DNA of 64,000 bases from Chelatococcus asaccharovorans. Lineage in GTDB: Bacteria > Pseudomonadota > Alphaproteobacteria > Rhizobiales > Beijerinckiaceae. A program made the translations under genes and the position numbers. The notes under the pieces were generated by a model. It made no database searches. It saw nothing but the letters and a program-made list of their open reading frames with translations, and had not been told where the DNA came from. Below, one piece after another: positions 56,720 through 64,000 of this stretch. The first letter of the stretch is position 1, and each line of letters opens with the position of its first letter. The DNA lies in contig NZ_QJJK01000005.1 in the NCBI RefSeq assembly GCF_003201475.1, forward strand, positions 1 through 64,000, written 5' to 3'.

Positions 56720-56776
56720 AAATTAGATTGCGTTCAACATCTATATCGAATATAGCGTGTGAATGCAATCTAATTT
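56720..56776. promoter_or_regulatory. 57-bp nested dyad, operator candidate of the TetR repressor
   Basis: The outer arms AAATTAGATTGCGTTCA (56720-56736) and TGAATGCAATCTAATTT (56760-56776) pair with one mismatch. The inner arms CTATAT and ATATAG (56741-56755) are perfect and have the same centre at 56748. It fills nearly all of the divergent promoter region between the TetR gene and the RND genes. The size suits two repressor dimers. Confidence 0.7.
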
Positions 56777-56791
56777 GACAAGGCATCGGAC

Positions 56792-57910
56792 ATGAAGAAG
56801 CGGCCCGCGATCCTGCTGGCAGGTGTTCTCATCGCTGGGGCAGGGGCGGCCGCATTCGTCGCCCTTTCGCTCACCTCGCAACACGCCGAGGCAGTGAGCG
56901 ATCCGAGACAGGAGGCCCCGCTTGTTCGCGTTGCGACGGCCGCGCCGGTGAAGGGCGCCGAGCGTGGATTTACGGGCCTCATCGAGGCGAGGGTGCAGAG
57001 CAATCTTGGCTTCCGGGTACCCGGCAAGGTCGTCGAGCGGCTCGTCGACGTCGGTCAGCAGGTCCAGACTGGGCAGCCCTTGATGAGGATAGATGACACC
57101 GATCTGCGTCTCGCCCTGACCGCCAAGCGAAACGCCGTTGCCGCTGCGCGTGCGGTCATGGTCCAGGCGAGCGCGGACGAGAAGCGTTACGCCGCGCTCG
57201 TCAAGGGTGGGCTCGCCGCAACCCCGCAGCGTTACGAGCAGGCCAAGGCGGCGCTCGACACGGCACAGGCGCAGCTCGACGCGGCGGAGGCGGATGCGAA
57301 CGTTGCCGAGAACGCTGCGACCTATTCCACCCTGATAGCCGGTGCAGACGGGATCGTCGTTGCGACACTCGGCGAGCCTGGACAGGTCGTCGCGGCAGGC
57401 CAGACCGTCATTCAGCTGGCCCATGCCGGGCCACGCGAGGCGGTTGTAGCGCTTCCCGAAACGATCCGCCCGGCCTTGGGTTCACAGGCCAAGGCCAGCG
57501 TCTACGGCAGCACTGCCGCGCCTAGCATGGCGCGGCTGCGGCAGATTTCCAATGCCGCTGATGCCCAGACACGCACCTATGAGGCCCGTTACGTCCTTGA
57601 CGGCCCGGCGGCCTCGGCGCCGCTCGGCGCCACCGTGACGATCACCATCGCCAGTGGTGAGGAACAGCCGGCCGCGACCGTACCCATCGGCGCGCTGCTG
57701 GATGATGGCACGCGCACCGGCGTGTGGGTTCTTGAACGCACGTCGTCCACCGTGCACTTCGCGCCGGTCCAGATCAAACGCCTCGGCGGAGAAGACGCCA
57801 CCGTCACCGGCGTCGAGCTTGGCGCGGAAGTCGTGGCGCTGGGCGCGCATCTCCTGAAAGACGGCGCATCCGTCAGAACGGCGGCCGTTATCGAAGGGAG
57901 GGCCCAATGA
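56792..57910 (+). CDS. RND efflux pump periplasmic adaptor (membrane-fusion protein)
   Basis: This 372-residue protein begins with an N-terminal signal anchor (MKKRPAILLAGVLIAGAGAA). A lipoyl-like half motif FRVPGKVVERLVDVGQQVQT lies at about residues 74-93, a helical hairpin follows (about 100-165), then GADGIVVATLGEPGQVVAAG completes the lipoyl domain and a beta-barrel part ends the protein. It links the inner-membrane RND protein to an outer-membrane channel. Its GTG/ATG-level overlap with the RND gene (57907-57910) shows coupling. No outer-membrane channel gene is adjacent. Confidence 0.93.
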   Translation: MKKRPAILLAGVLIAGAGAAAFVALSLTSQHAEAVSDPRQEAPLVRVATAAPVKGAERGFTGLIEARVQSNLGFRVPGKVVERLVDVGQQVQTGQPLMRIDDTDLRLALTAKRNAVAAARAVMVQASADEKRYAALVKGGLAATPQRYEQAKAALDTAQAQLDAAEADANVAENAATYSTLIAGADGIVVATLGEPGQVVAAGQTVIQLAHAGPREAVVALPETIRPALGSQAKASVYGSTAAPSMARLRQISNAADAQTRTYEARYVLDGPAASAPLGATVTITIASGEEQPAATVPIGALLDDGTRTGVWVLERTSSTVHFAPVQIKRLGGEDATVTGVELGAEVVALGAHLLKDGASVRTAAVIEGRAQ

Positions 57911-60900
57911 GCTTCAATCTCTCGGCTCTCGCGGTTCGCGAGCGGGCCGTCACTCTCTTCTTCATCATTCTTCTGGCGGCTGCGGGCGTCTACGCCTTCG
58001 TCAAGCTCGGGAGAGCGGAAGACCCCTCCTTCACCATCAAGACGCTGACCGTCACGGTGGCATGGCCGGGGGCCACCGCCCGTGAGATGCAGGACCTCGT
58101 CGCCGAGCCGCTGGAGAAGCGCATCCAGGAACTGACCTGGTATGACCGGGTCGAGACCATCGCCCGCCCGGGCTTCGCTTTCCTGACCGTCACGCTCAAG
58201 GACAATACGCCCCCCTCGGCCGTCGAGGAGGAGTTCTACCAGGCGCGCAAGAAACTCGGTGACGAGGCGCGCAACCTCCCGCCCGGCGTGCTCGGCCCCT
58301 TCGTCAATGACGAGTTCTCCGATGTGAGTTTTGCCCTGTACGCCCTGAAGGCGAAGGGCATGCCGATGCGCGAGCTGGCGCGGCAGGCGGAGGTGATACG
58401 GCAGGATCTGCTGCACGTCCCCGGCGTCAAGAAGATCAACATTCTGGGCGAGCGGCCCGAGCAGATCTTCGTCGAGTTCTCCTACGCCAAGCTCGCAACG
58501 CTGGGCGTGTCGGCGCAGGATATCGCCAGCGCCCTTCAGCGGCAGAACACCGTGACCCCCGCCGGCTCCATCGACACGCGCGGCCCCCAGGTCTTCATCC
58601 GCTTCGACGGCGCCTATGACAGCATCGAGGCCATCGCCAACACGCCGATCGTGGCCGGTGGCCGGACGCTCAAACTGTCCGATGTCGCCGAGGTGCGCCG
58701 CGGCTATCAGGACCCCGAAACCTACATCATCCGCCATGATGGCGAGCCCGCCATCATGCTGGCGGCGGTGATGCAGCAGGGGTGGAACGGGCTGGAGCTC
58801 GGCAAGGCGCTCGAAGCGCGCTCCAGCGCGATCGCCGATACCTTGCCGCTCGGCATGACGCTCGCCAAGGTCAGCGACCAGGCAGTGAACATCGATGCGG
58901 CCGTCGGCGAGTTCATGATGAAATTCGCGATGGCGCTCGGGGTCGTCCTGTTCGTCAGCCTCGTCAGCCTCGGCTGGCGCGTGGGCATTGTCGTCGCGCT
59001 TGCCGTGCCGCTGACGCTGGCCGTCGTCTTCCTCATCATGCTGGAGACCGGCCGCTTCTTCGACCGCATCACGCTGGGCGCGCTGATCCTGGCGCTCGGC
59101 CTGCTCGTCGACGACGCCATCATCGCCATCGAGGTCATGGTGGTGAAGATGGAAGAGGGCATGGATCGCATCAAGGCGGCCGCCTATGCCTGGAGCCACA
59201 CGGCGGCGCCGATGCTGTCCGGCACGCTGGTGACCATCATCGGCCTGATGCCGGTCGGCTTTGCCGCCTCCGCCGCCGGCGAATATGCCGGCAATATCTT
59301 CTGGGTCGTCGGCTTCGCGCTGATCGTCTCGTGGATCGTCGCCGTGGTCTTCACACCCTATCTCGGCGTCAAGATGCTGCCCGCGATCAAGCCGATCGAG
59401 GGCGGCCATCACGCGATCTATAACACGCCGAACTACCGGCGCCTGCGCGCGGTGATCCAGTTCACCGTGCGCCACAAATTCCTGACCTGTGCGGTGGTGG
59501 GCGTCGCGATGGCCCTCTCCGTCATGGGCATGGGAGCGGTCAAGCAGCAGTTCTTCCCGACCTCGGATCGTCCCGAGGTGCTGGTCGAGGTGCGCATGCC
59601 GGAAGGCACGAGCATCGAGACGACGAAAGCGGCGGTGGAAAAAGTCGAGCGCTGGCTGCAGGAACGCCCCGCGGCGACGATCGTCACGAGCTATATCGGC
59701 CAGGGCGCGCCACGCTTCTTCTTCGCCATGGCGCCGGAACTGCCCGATCCGTCCTTCGCCAAGATCGTGGTGCTGACGGCGGATGCCGAGGCGCGCGAGG
59801 CGCTGAAACACCAGCTCCGCGCGGCCATCGCCGACGGGCTCGCTCCCGAAGCCTATATCCGGGTCACGCAGCTCGTCTTCGGGCCCTATACGCCGTTCCC
59901 GGTCGAGTTCCGCATCATGGGGCCCGATCCGGCGGAGTTGTACCGCATCTCCGAGCAGGCCCTCGATATCATGAATGGCATTCCGGACGTCCGGCAGGCC
60001 AACCGCGACTGGGGCAACCGTTCGCCCGTCCTGCGCTTTGTTCCCGACCAGCACCGGCTCAACCTGATCGGCCTCTCGCCCACTGAGGCCGCCCAGCAGA
60101 TGCAACTGCTGCTCACCGGCATTCCGGTGACGCAGGTTCGCGAGGACATTCGCAACGTGCCCGTCGTGGCGCGGAGCGCCGGCGACAATCGGCTCGATCC
60201 GGCGCGGCTGGCCGACTTTTCGCTGATGACCCGGGACGGCCGTCAGGTGCCGCTCGATCAGATTGGACGTTCTGAGATCCGGTTCGAGGAGCCGATCCTG
60301 AAGCGCCGCGATCGCACGCCTATCATCACCATACGCTGCGACATCAACGAAGCGACACAGCCGCCGGAGGTGTCTCAACAGGTAATGCAGGCGCTGCAGC
60401 CGCTGATCGCTTCACTGCCGGTGGGATACCGCATCGAGATGGCCGGGAACATCGAGGAATCCCTCAAGGCCAATGCCGCGCTGGTCAAGATCTTCCCCGT
60501 GATGATCGCTGCAATGCTCATCGTCATCATCATCCAGGTCCGCAGCCTCTCGACGATGACCATGGTGATGCTGACGGCGCCGCTGGGCCTCGCCGGCGTG
60601 GTGCCGACATTACTGCTGTTCAATCAGCCCTTCGGCTTCAATGCCATTCTCGGGCTGATCGGCCTCGCCGGCATCCTGATGCGCAACACGCTGATCCTGA
60701 CCGAGCAGATCAAGGAAAATCAGGCGGCCGGGCTCGACGACTACCACGCCGTCATCGAAGCAACGGTGCAACGCACGCGGCCGGTGATCCTCACCGCGCT
60801 GGCGGCGGTGCTGGCCTTCATCCCGCTGACGCACTCCGTGTTCTGGGGATCGATGGCCTACACGCTGATCGGCGGCACCGCCGTCGGCACCGTGCTGATC

Positions 60901-61017
60901 CTGCTGTTCCTCCCTGCACTCTACGCCGCCTGGTTCCGCATCAAGGCCACGCCCGATGCGGTCCACGCGGAAGCGGCGCAGATGCCCGCAAGGCATCCGG
61001 CAATGGCCGCCGAATGA
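57907..61017 (+). CDS. RND-family efflux pump inner-membrane transporter (AcrB-like)
   Basis: This 1036-residue protein has the RND plan: one segment near the N-terminus, a large periplasmic loop, five segments, then a repeat of that plan. The proton-relay aspartates are D402 and D403 in GLLVDDAIIAIEVMV, equivalent to AcrB D407/D408. The second half has GLIGLAGILMRNTLILTEQI. It drives drug or metabolite efflux by proton antiport. It is coupled to the adaptor gene upstream and regulated by the divergent TetR. Its substrate is unknown. Confidence 0.95.
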   Translation: MSFNLSALAVRERAVTLFFIILLAAAGVYAFVKLGRAEDPSFTIKTLTVTVAWPGATAREMQDLVAEPLEKRIQELTWYDRVETIARPGFAFLTVTLKDNTPPSAVEEEFYQARKKLGDEARNLPPGVLGPFVNDEFSDVSFALYALKAKGMPMRELARQAEVIRQDLLHVPGVKKINILGERPEQIFVEFSYAKLATLGVSAQDIASALQRQNTVTPAGSIDTRGPQVFIRFDGAYDSIEAIANTPIVAGGRTLKLSDVAEVRRGYQDPETYIIRHDGEPAIMLAAVMQQGWNGLELGKALEARSSAIADTLPLGMTLAKVSDQAVNIDAAVGEFMMKFAMALGVVLFVSLVSLGWRVGIVVALAVPLTLAVVFLIMLETGRFFDRITLGALILALGLLVDDAIIAIEVMVVKMEEGMDRIKAAAYAWSHTAAPMLSGTLVTIIGLMPVGFAASAAGEYAGNIFWVVGFALIVSWIVAVVFTPYLGVKMLPAIKPIEGGHHAIYNTPNYRRLRAVIQFTVRHKFLTCAVVGVAMALSVMGMGAVKQQFFPTSDRPEVLVEVRMPEGTSIETTKAAVEKVERWLQERPAATIVTSYIGQGAPRFFFAMAPELPDPSFAKIVVLTADAEAREALKHQLRAAIADGLAPEAYIRVTQLVFGPYTPFPVEFRIMGPDPAELYRISEQALDIMNGIPDVRQANRDWGNRSPVLRFVPDQHRLNLIGLSPTEAAQQMQLLLTGIPVTQVREDIRNVPVVARSAGDNRLDPARLADFSLMTRDGRQVPLDQIGRSEIRFEEPILKRRDRTPIITIRCDINEATQPPEVSQQVMQALQPLIASLPVGYRIEMAGNIEESLKANAALVKIFPVMIAAMLIVIIIQVRSLSTMTMVMLTAPLGLAGVVPTLLLFNQPFGFNAILGLIGLAGILMRNTLILTEQIKENQAAGLDDYHAVIEATVQRTRPVILTALAAVLAFIPLTHSVFWGSMAYTLIGGTAVGTVLILLFLPALYAAWFRIKATPDAVHAEAAQMPARHPAMAAE

Positions 61018-61171
61018 AGGGCGAGAACGCAGACCGACGGGCCAACGCCCAAATATGTCCGCGGCGGAGTGAGTGATAGCGCTGCCTTCAGGATTGGCCT
61101 CGACGGCACCGGAGGCCAGTTGTCCGTTGTAAAAGGTCGCAAGCTGACAGGCGTGATGGCGTCAGCCCGGT

Positions 61172-62110
61172 TCAATCGGCGAATTTCCGGGCAATCCATG
61201 CGCTCGCGCCCTGGAGGGATTGGAAATCCTCGAGAGATCGCGCGGGGATCCCGGGATGGGCAGCCGATGCCATTCTGCTCAATGTGGAGCCGGGACCCAG
61301 CTCGAAGAAGGCCCGTGCGCGATTTTCGACGCAGGCCTGAAGACAGTCGGCCCAGTGGACGGTACGGGATATTTGCGCCGCGAGCTTGTCGAGCCCCTCC
61401 TTGAAGCGCATCACCGGCAAACCGTCGATACCGCTGAGTAATCGCGCCGAGGTCGCGACTTCGGCCGTCGGCGTGAGGCCGCGCAGCTTCAAGCCGAACG
61501 CGGCAGACGCTCTGGCGAGACGGGGCGTATGGGATGCCACCTCCACCGGCAGTGGGGTTATGCGCGTGGCGTTCTTCCCCCTCGCCTCGGCTGCTACGGC
61601 CGCAAGCGCCTCGAGACGCCCCCCAATGATATACGCGTCGGCAGGATTGATGATGGCGATCGCCGTACCGTGCGTTTGGCATAACGCGTCGATAACGGGG
61701 CGCGGCAGGCCCCGGACGAACAGGAGGCCCTCACCAGATTGCGACACGGCGTCCATCGCCTCTGCGCGCTCAGCGGCGAGGTTGAGCGTCTCGATCGGGT
61801 CCAACCGGCCGGAGACGCCCCAGGCCGCCAGTTCGCCAATGCTGTAGCCTGCGACGACCAGCTGGCCGGACAGCGCATCGCCGAGCGCGGCTGCGGCCGC
61901 CACGGCCTGCAGGGTGCAAAGTATCTGCGCGGTTCGATCATGGTATAGAGCCTCCGGAGAAGCCGATTGCACAATCACGCGGGGGTCACGCCCGCCCAGC
62001 AGGCCCGTTGCATGAGTAAACAAGTTGGCCGCTGCGGGAGCATCCCCCGTCAGAGCAAACATGCCCGGGTGCTGCCGTCCCTGGCCGGAGCAGAGGATTG
62101 CGACGCTCAT
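61172..62110 (-). CDS. mdcH: Malonate decarboxylase acyltransferase subunit (MdcH)
   Basis: This 312-residue protein has the malonyl-transferase fold: ILCSGQGRQHPGMF (about residues 5-18), the nucleophile serine in VAGYSIGELAAWG (about residues 86-98), and a late histidine in EVASHTPRLARAS. MdcH loads malonyl onto the acyl carrier subunit to start the cycle. It is the last gene of the malonate cluster seen here and converges with the RND gene; the gap is about 150 bp without a clear terminator. Confidence 0.88.
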   Translation of the reverse strand: MSVAILCSGQGRQHPGMFALTGDAPAAANLFTHATGLLGGRDPRVIVQSASPEALYHDRTAQILCTLQAVAAAAALGDALSGQLVVAGYSIGELAAWGVSGRLDPIETLNLAAERAEAMDAVSQSGEGLLFVRGLPRPVIDALCQTHGTAIAIINPADAYIIGGRLEALAAVAAEARGKNATRITPLPVEVASHTPRLARASAAFGLKLRGLTPTAEVATSARLLSGIDGLPVMRFKEGLDKLAAQISRTVHWADCLQACVENRARAFFELGPGSTLSRMASAAHPGIPARSLEDFQSLQGASAWIARKFAD

Positions 62111-62116
62111 GGGATC

Positions 62117-63067
62117 TCAACTCGGGAACAACAGTGCAATGACGATCGCCATTGTCACGATGCTGAAGACGGTGCTCGCAGTCACCATCGATCCCGCCGC
62201 ACCAGAATCCTGCCGGTAGTTCACAGCAAACAGAATGCCGAAGAAGCCCGAGGGAATAGCTGCCAGCAGAACGACGACCCTGGCGGTTTCGTGAGGAATG
62301 GGCAGACTGAAGACGATCGCGGCCGCAAGGAGGGGCCTGACGATGTCCGCGACAACGGTCGCGCGGACAATCCTCCAATCCAGCCTAAACGCCTGCGAAG
62401 AAAGGATGAGGCCGGTCAGGAAAAGCGCGACGCCCGGCGCAGCATGGCCAATTAACAACAGGCAGGCGTCGAGCACCGCGTCCGTCTTGAGACCAGCCAG
62501 TGAGATCAAGATCCCAAGAGCGGGCGCGAGAACCACGGGCTTGGTCAGGGCATGCCAGATCGATCGCAGGATTCGGACAGCAGGCGTCTCCGCTCCGGCG
62601 GAGCCCGGGTTAAGGCTCATCTCCACAATGATCAGCGAAAGCGGACTGACCAGAATTGATCCGCTTGCCAAAGCAATGGCGAGTGGAATGCCACCGCTTG
62701 GCCCGACGACTGCGGACATGATGGGTAGACCAACGCCAGCAAGATTGGGGAATGCGAGTGTTAAGGCCTGGAGCGACGCGTTGGCGGGCGCCTCCTTCAG
62801 AATGAGCTTTGACCCGAGGTACCAGACAAAGAAGATCGCCAACATGACGATGCCGAACAGTGCGAAAAGCGGAGCCTGCGCAACCATCTCGCTGCGCGAG
62901 GCGGATGCCGTTGCCGCGAACAGCGATGCTGGGAGTGCAAAATTCATAACCAGCGCGTTAAGGCTGTCGACCTTGTGGTTGTCGACGATCTGATAGCGCC
63001 CTGCACCATACCCCAACAACAGCACGAAGAAGATGGGCGCAAGAGCGAGCAGGATTGCGTCGGTCAT
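62117..63067 (-). CDS. mdcF: AEC-family (auxin efflux carrier) transporter, probable malonate carrier MdcF
   Basis: This 316-residue protein has about ten hydrophobic segments and AEC motifs such as LNALVMNFALPASLFAATAS and LAFPNLAGVGLPIMSAVVGP. In malonate operons such a protein (MdcF) is thought to move malonate into the cell. I chose ATG 63067, which shares a base with the mdcB stop (TGATG). It is flanked by mdcB and mdcH, which supports the role; the symbol is given by context. A frame running on to 63316 inside mdcB was rejected. Confidence 0.82.
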   Translation of the reverse strand: MTDAILLALAPIFFVLLLGYGAGRYQIVDNHKVDSLNALVMNFALPASLFAATASASRSEMVAQAPLFALFGIVMLAIFFVWYLGSKLILKEAPANASLQALTLAFPNLAGVGLPIMSAVVGPSGGIPLAIALASGSILVSPLSLIIVEMSLNPGSAGAETPAVRILRSIWHALTKPVVLAPALGILISLAGLKTDAVLDACLLLIGHAAPGVALFLTGLILSSQAFRLDWRIVRATVVADIVRPLLAAAIVFSLPIPHETARVVVLLAAIPSGFFGILFAVNYRQDSGAAGSMVTASTVFSIVTMAIVIALLFPS

Positions 63068-63945
63068 CAGCGTGCTCCGTCTTCGCAGGCTTTGACAAAC
63101 AGGCTCATGGCGAGAAGATCGGCGGAGCCGCCCGGGCTCAAACGGCGGGCGACAAAACTGTCGTGCACGGCACGTGCGCGTTGGCGCCAATCGGACGTGC
63201 CGACACCGCCGCTCAGAATAAATTGCCGGGCCGCGTGCTGAGCGAAGCGGAGCCCACCTGATCCTCCGCGATGCAGAAGATTGGTGTCCTCGACGGACGC
63301 GATCAAAGCAAAGCATGCCTCGACCCGCTGCGCCTCCTCGTCGTTCGGAGCGGCGAGAGCCGCCCTCCGCAGCGCCGGAAGGCCGATTTGATAGAGATTG
63401 GGAAAGCCTTGCGCGGCTTCCATCCGTGCTCCACCGGACCCATAGCGGCGGCGCGCCCGCGCGCCATGGCTATGAAGCAGTATGGGGCCATCAAGAATAG
63501 AGCGCCCCCATAGGGATGCGACCACCGTGCCCAGTGATGTGACCGGCCCGGCCAGTCCAGCGGCCCTTGCCCCGTACGCCGCGCATAGTAGTCCCAGTCC
63601 GAATACTGCACCACGATGCGTATTGATTCCTGCCGTCGCGTTCATCATCGCGGCCTCTGCCTCAAGACCGATGACCCTGAGCCGACCCATGCCTTGTCCC
63701 GCCGCGCCTGAATCGACCAGGGCTGCGAAATAAGGCGCGATGGTGCGCGCGCTTGTACGAAACAGGGCAGCATCCATGTCGTCGTGGCTGCCGTTATCGA
63801 TGTGGCTGACCAGACCGGGCTTGGGCCAGGTTTCCAGCTCCAGCTCCAGGCTACGCATGGCGAGCGCCGCAATCGTCCCGCCATCGAACCAGGTCTCGCC
63901 GTGCGGACGAGCGCTCACCGATTGCGACAATGCAGCCGCCGTCAT
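63067..63945 (-). CDS. mdcB: Triphosphoribosyl-dephospho-CoA synthase (MdcB)
   Basis: This 292-residue protein has the CitG/MdcB motifs TWPKPGLVSHIDNGSHDDMD (about residues 39-58), INTHRGAVFGLGLLCAAYGA (about 106-125) and SVEDTNLLHRGGSGGL. It makes the precursor of the phosphopantetheine-like prosthetic group of the malonate decarboxylase acyl carrier from dephospho-CoA and ATP. The start overlaps the preceding gene's stop as ATGA at 63942-63945. Confidence 0.92.
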   Translation of the reverse strand: MTAAALSQSVSARPHGETWFDGGTIAALAMRSLELELETWPKPGLVSHIDNGSHDDMDAALFRTSARTIAPYFAALVDSGAAGQGMGRLRVIGLEAEAAMMNATAGINTHRGAVFGLGLLCAAYGARAAGLAGPVTSLGTVVASLWGRSILDGPILLHSHGARARRRYGSGGARMEAAQGFPNLYQIGLPALRRAALAAPNDEEAQRVEACFALIASVEDTNLLHRGGSGGLRFAQHAARQFILSGGVGTSDWRQRARAVHDSFVARRLSPGGSADLLAMSLFVKACEDGAR

Positions 63946-64000
63946 GTCGGAAGCCTCCCGGAGATGAACTCATCCGCATCGAGAAGGCTGACCCCGGCGG
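63942..64000 (-). CDS. C-terminal end of an upstream malonate-operon gene (cut by window edge)
   Basis: The frame ending at TGA (63942-63944) gives AGVSLLDADEFISGRLPT at the edge. The ATGA overlap with mdcB shows it belongs to the same operon. In other mdc operons a decarboxylase subunit gene or mdcG lies in this position, but 18 residues are too few to name it. Confidence 0.6.
   Translation of the reverse strand, partial: AGVSLLDADEFISGRLPT

Noticed and set aside
57589-60378. A 929-codon open frame on the minus strand
   Set aside because: It is the antisense of the RND transporter gene. Its composition (many His, Asp, Arg, Gly) is the usual shadow of GC-rich codon use, and it contains no domain I recognise.

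Overview
This 64 kb window is GC-rich and dense in catabolic and transport operons. It looks like an accessory or catabolic stretch of an alphaproteobacterium, most likely of the Hyphomicrobiales (Rhizobiales). The evidence is the gene content (many ABC importers with GntR, ROK, RpiR and LysR regulators, and an arsR-arsC-arsC-acr3-arsH operon), the GTGA/ATGA overlaps inside operons, and a two-hairpin intergenic repeat at 51791-51887 of the kind dispersed in rhizobial genomes. I saw no rRNA, tRNA, CRISPR array, transposase or phage gene. The genus cannot be settled by eye.

Layout from left to right. 1-732: the end of a HlyD-type secretion adaptor and a convergent XRE regulator. 1289-6087 (minus): a four-gene operon of creatininase-family amidase, FAD-binding oxidase, ferredoxin-reductase-like flavoprotein and cytosine/creatinine-deaminase-like amidohydrolase. 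6537-17504: a sugar locus. A ROK regulator, a fucose-isomerase-like enzyme, a GH31 glycosidase, a binding protein with two permeases and an enolase-superfamily enzyme run leftward; the ABC ATPase and a PfkB kinase run rightward from the same promoter region. 17727-19346: SRPBCC protein, Lrp-type regulator and LysE-type exporter. 19749-25550: a second sugar-type ABC importer with an internal 673-residue flavoprotein and a terminal GntR repressor, but no ATPase of its own. 25558-29895 (minus): a six-gene arsenic resistance operon. 30260-38934 (minus): a peptide/nickel-type ABC importer followed by a fused double CydDC-like ABC protein, with an RpiR regulator upstream at 39283-40125. 40787-51703 (plus): a second peptide-type importer, then an MmgE/PrpD protein and a HyuA/HyuB (hydantoinase/oxoprolinase) pair, then a LysR regulator at 52059-52988. 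53059-55847 (minus): a GntR regulator, an apparent alpha/beta-hydrolase remnant and diaminopropionate ammonia-lyase. 56102-61017: a TetR repressor divergent from an RND efflux pump. 61172-64000 (minus): part of a malonate decarboxylase operon (mdcB, an AEC-type malonate carrier, mdcH) that continues beyond the right edge.

The theme is uptake and breakdown of small N- and sugar-containing compounds, each unit with its own regulator. The most notable non-coding signals are a helically phased array of seven nTTnAAA-type heptamers at 39094-39161 before the importer operon, a 57-bp nested dyad between the TetR gene and the RND pump, a near-perfect 22-bp palindrome before the 19749 operon, and a set of long palindromic modules inside or near the peptide-transporter operons. 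The most testable metabolic idea is that three enzyme families able to act on creatinine or N-methylhydantoin occur in this one window. No complete undescribed system could be demonstrated by reading alone.
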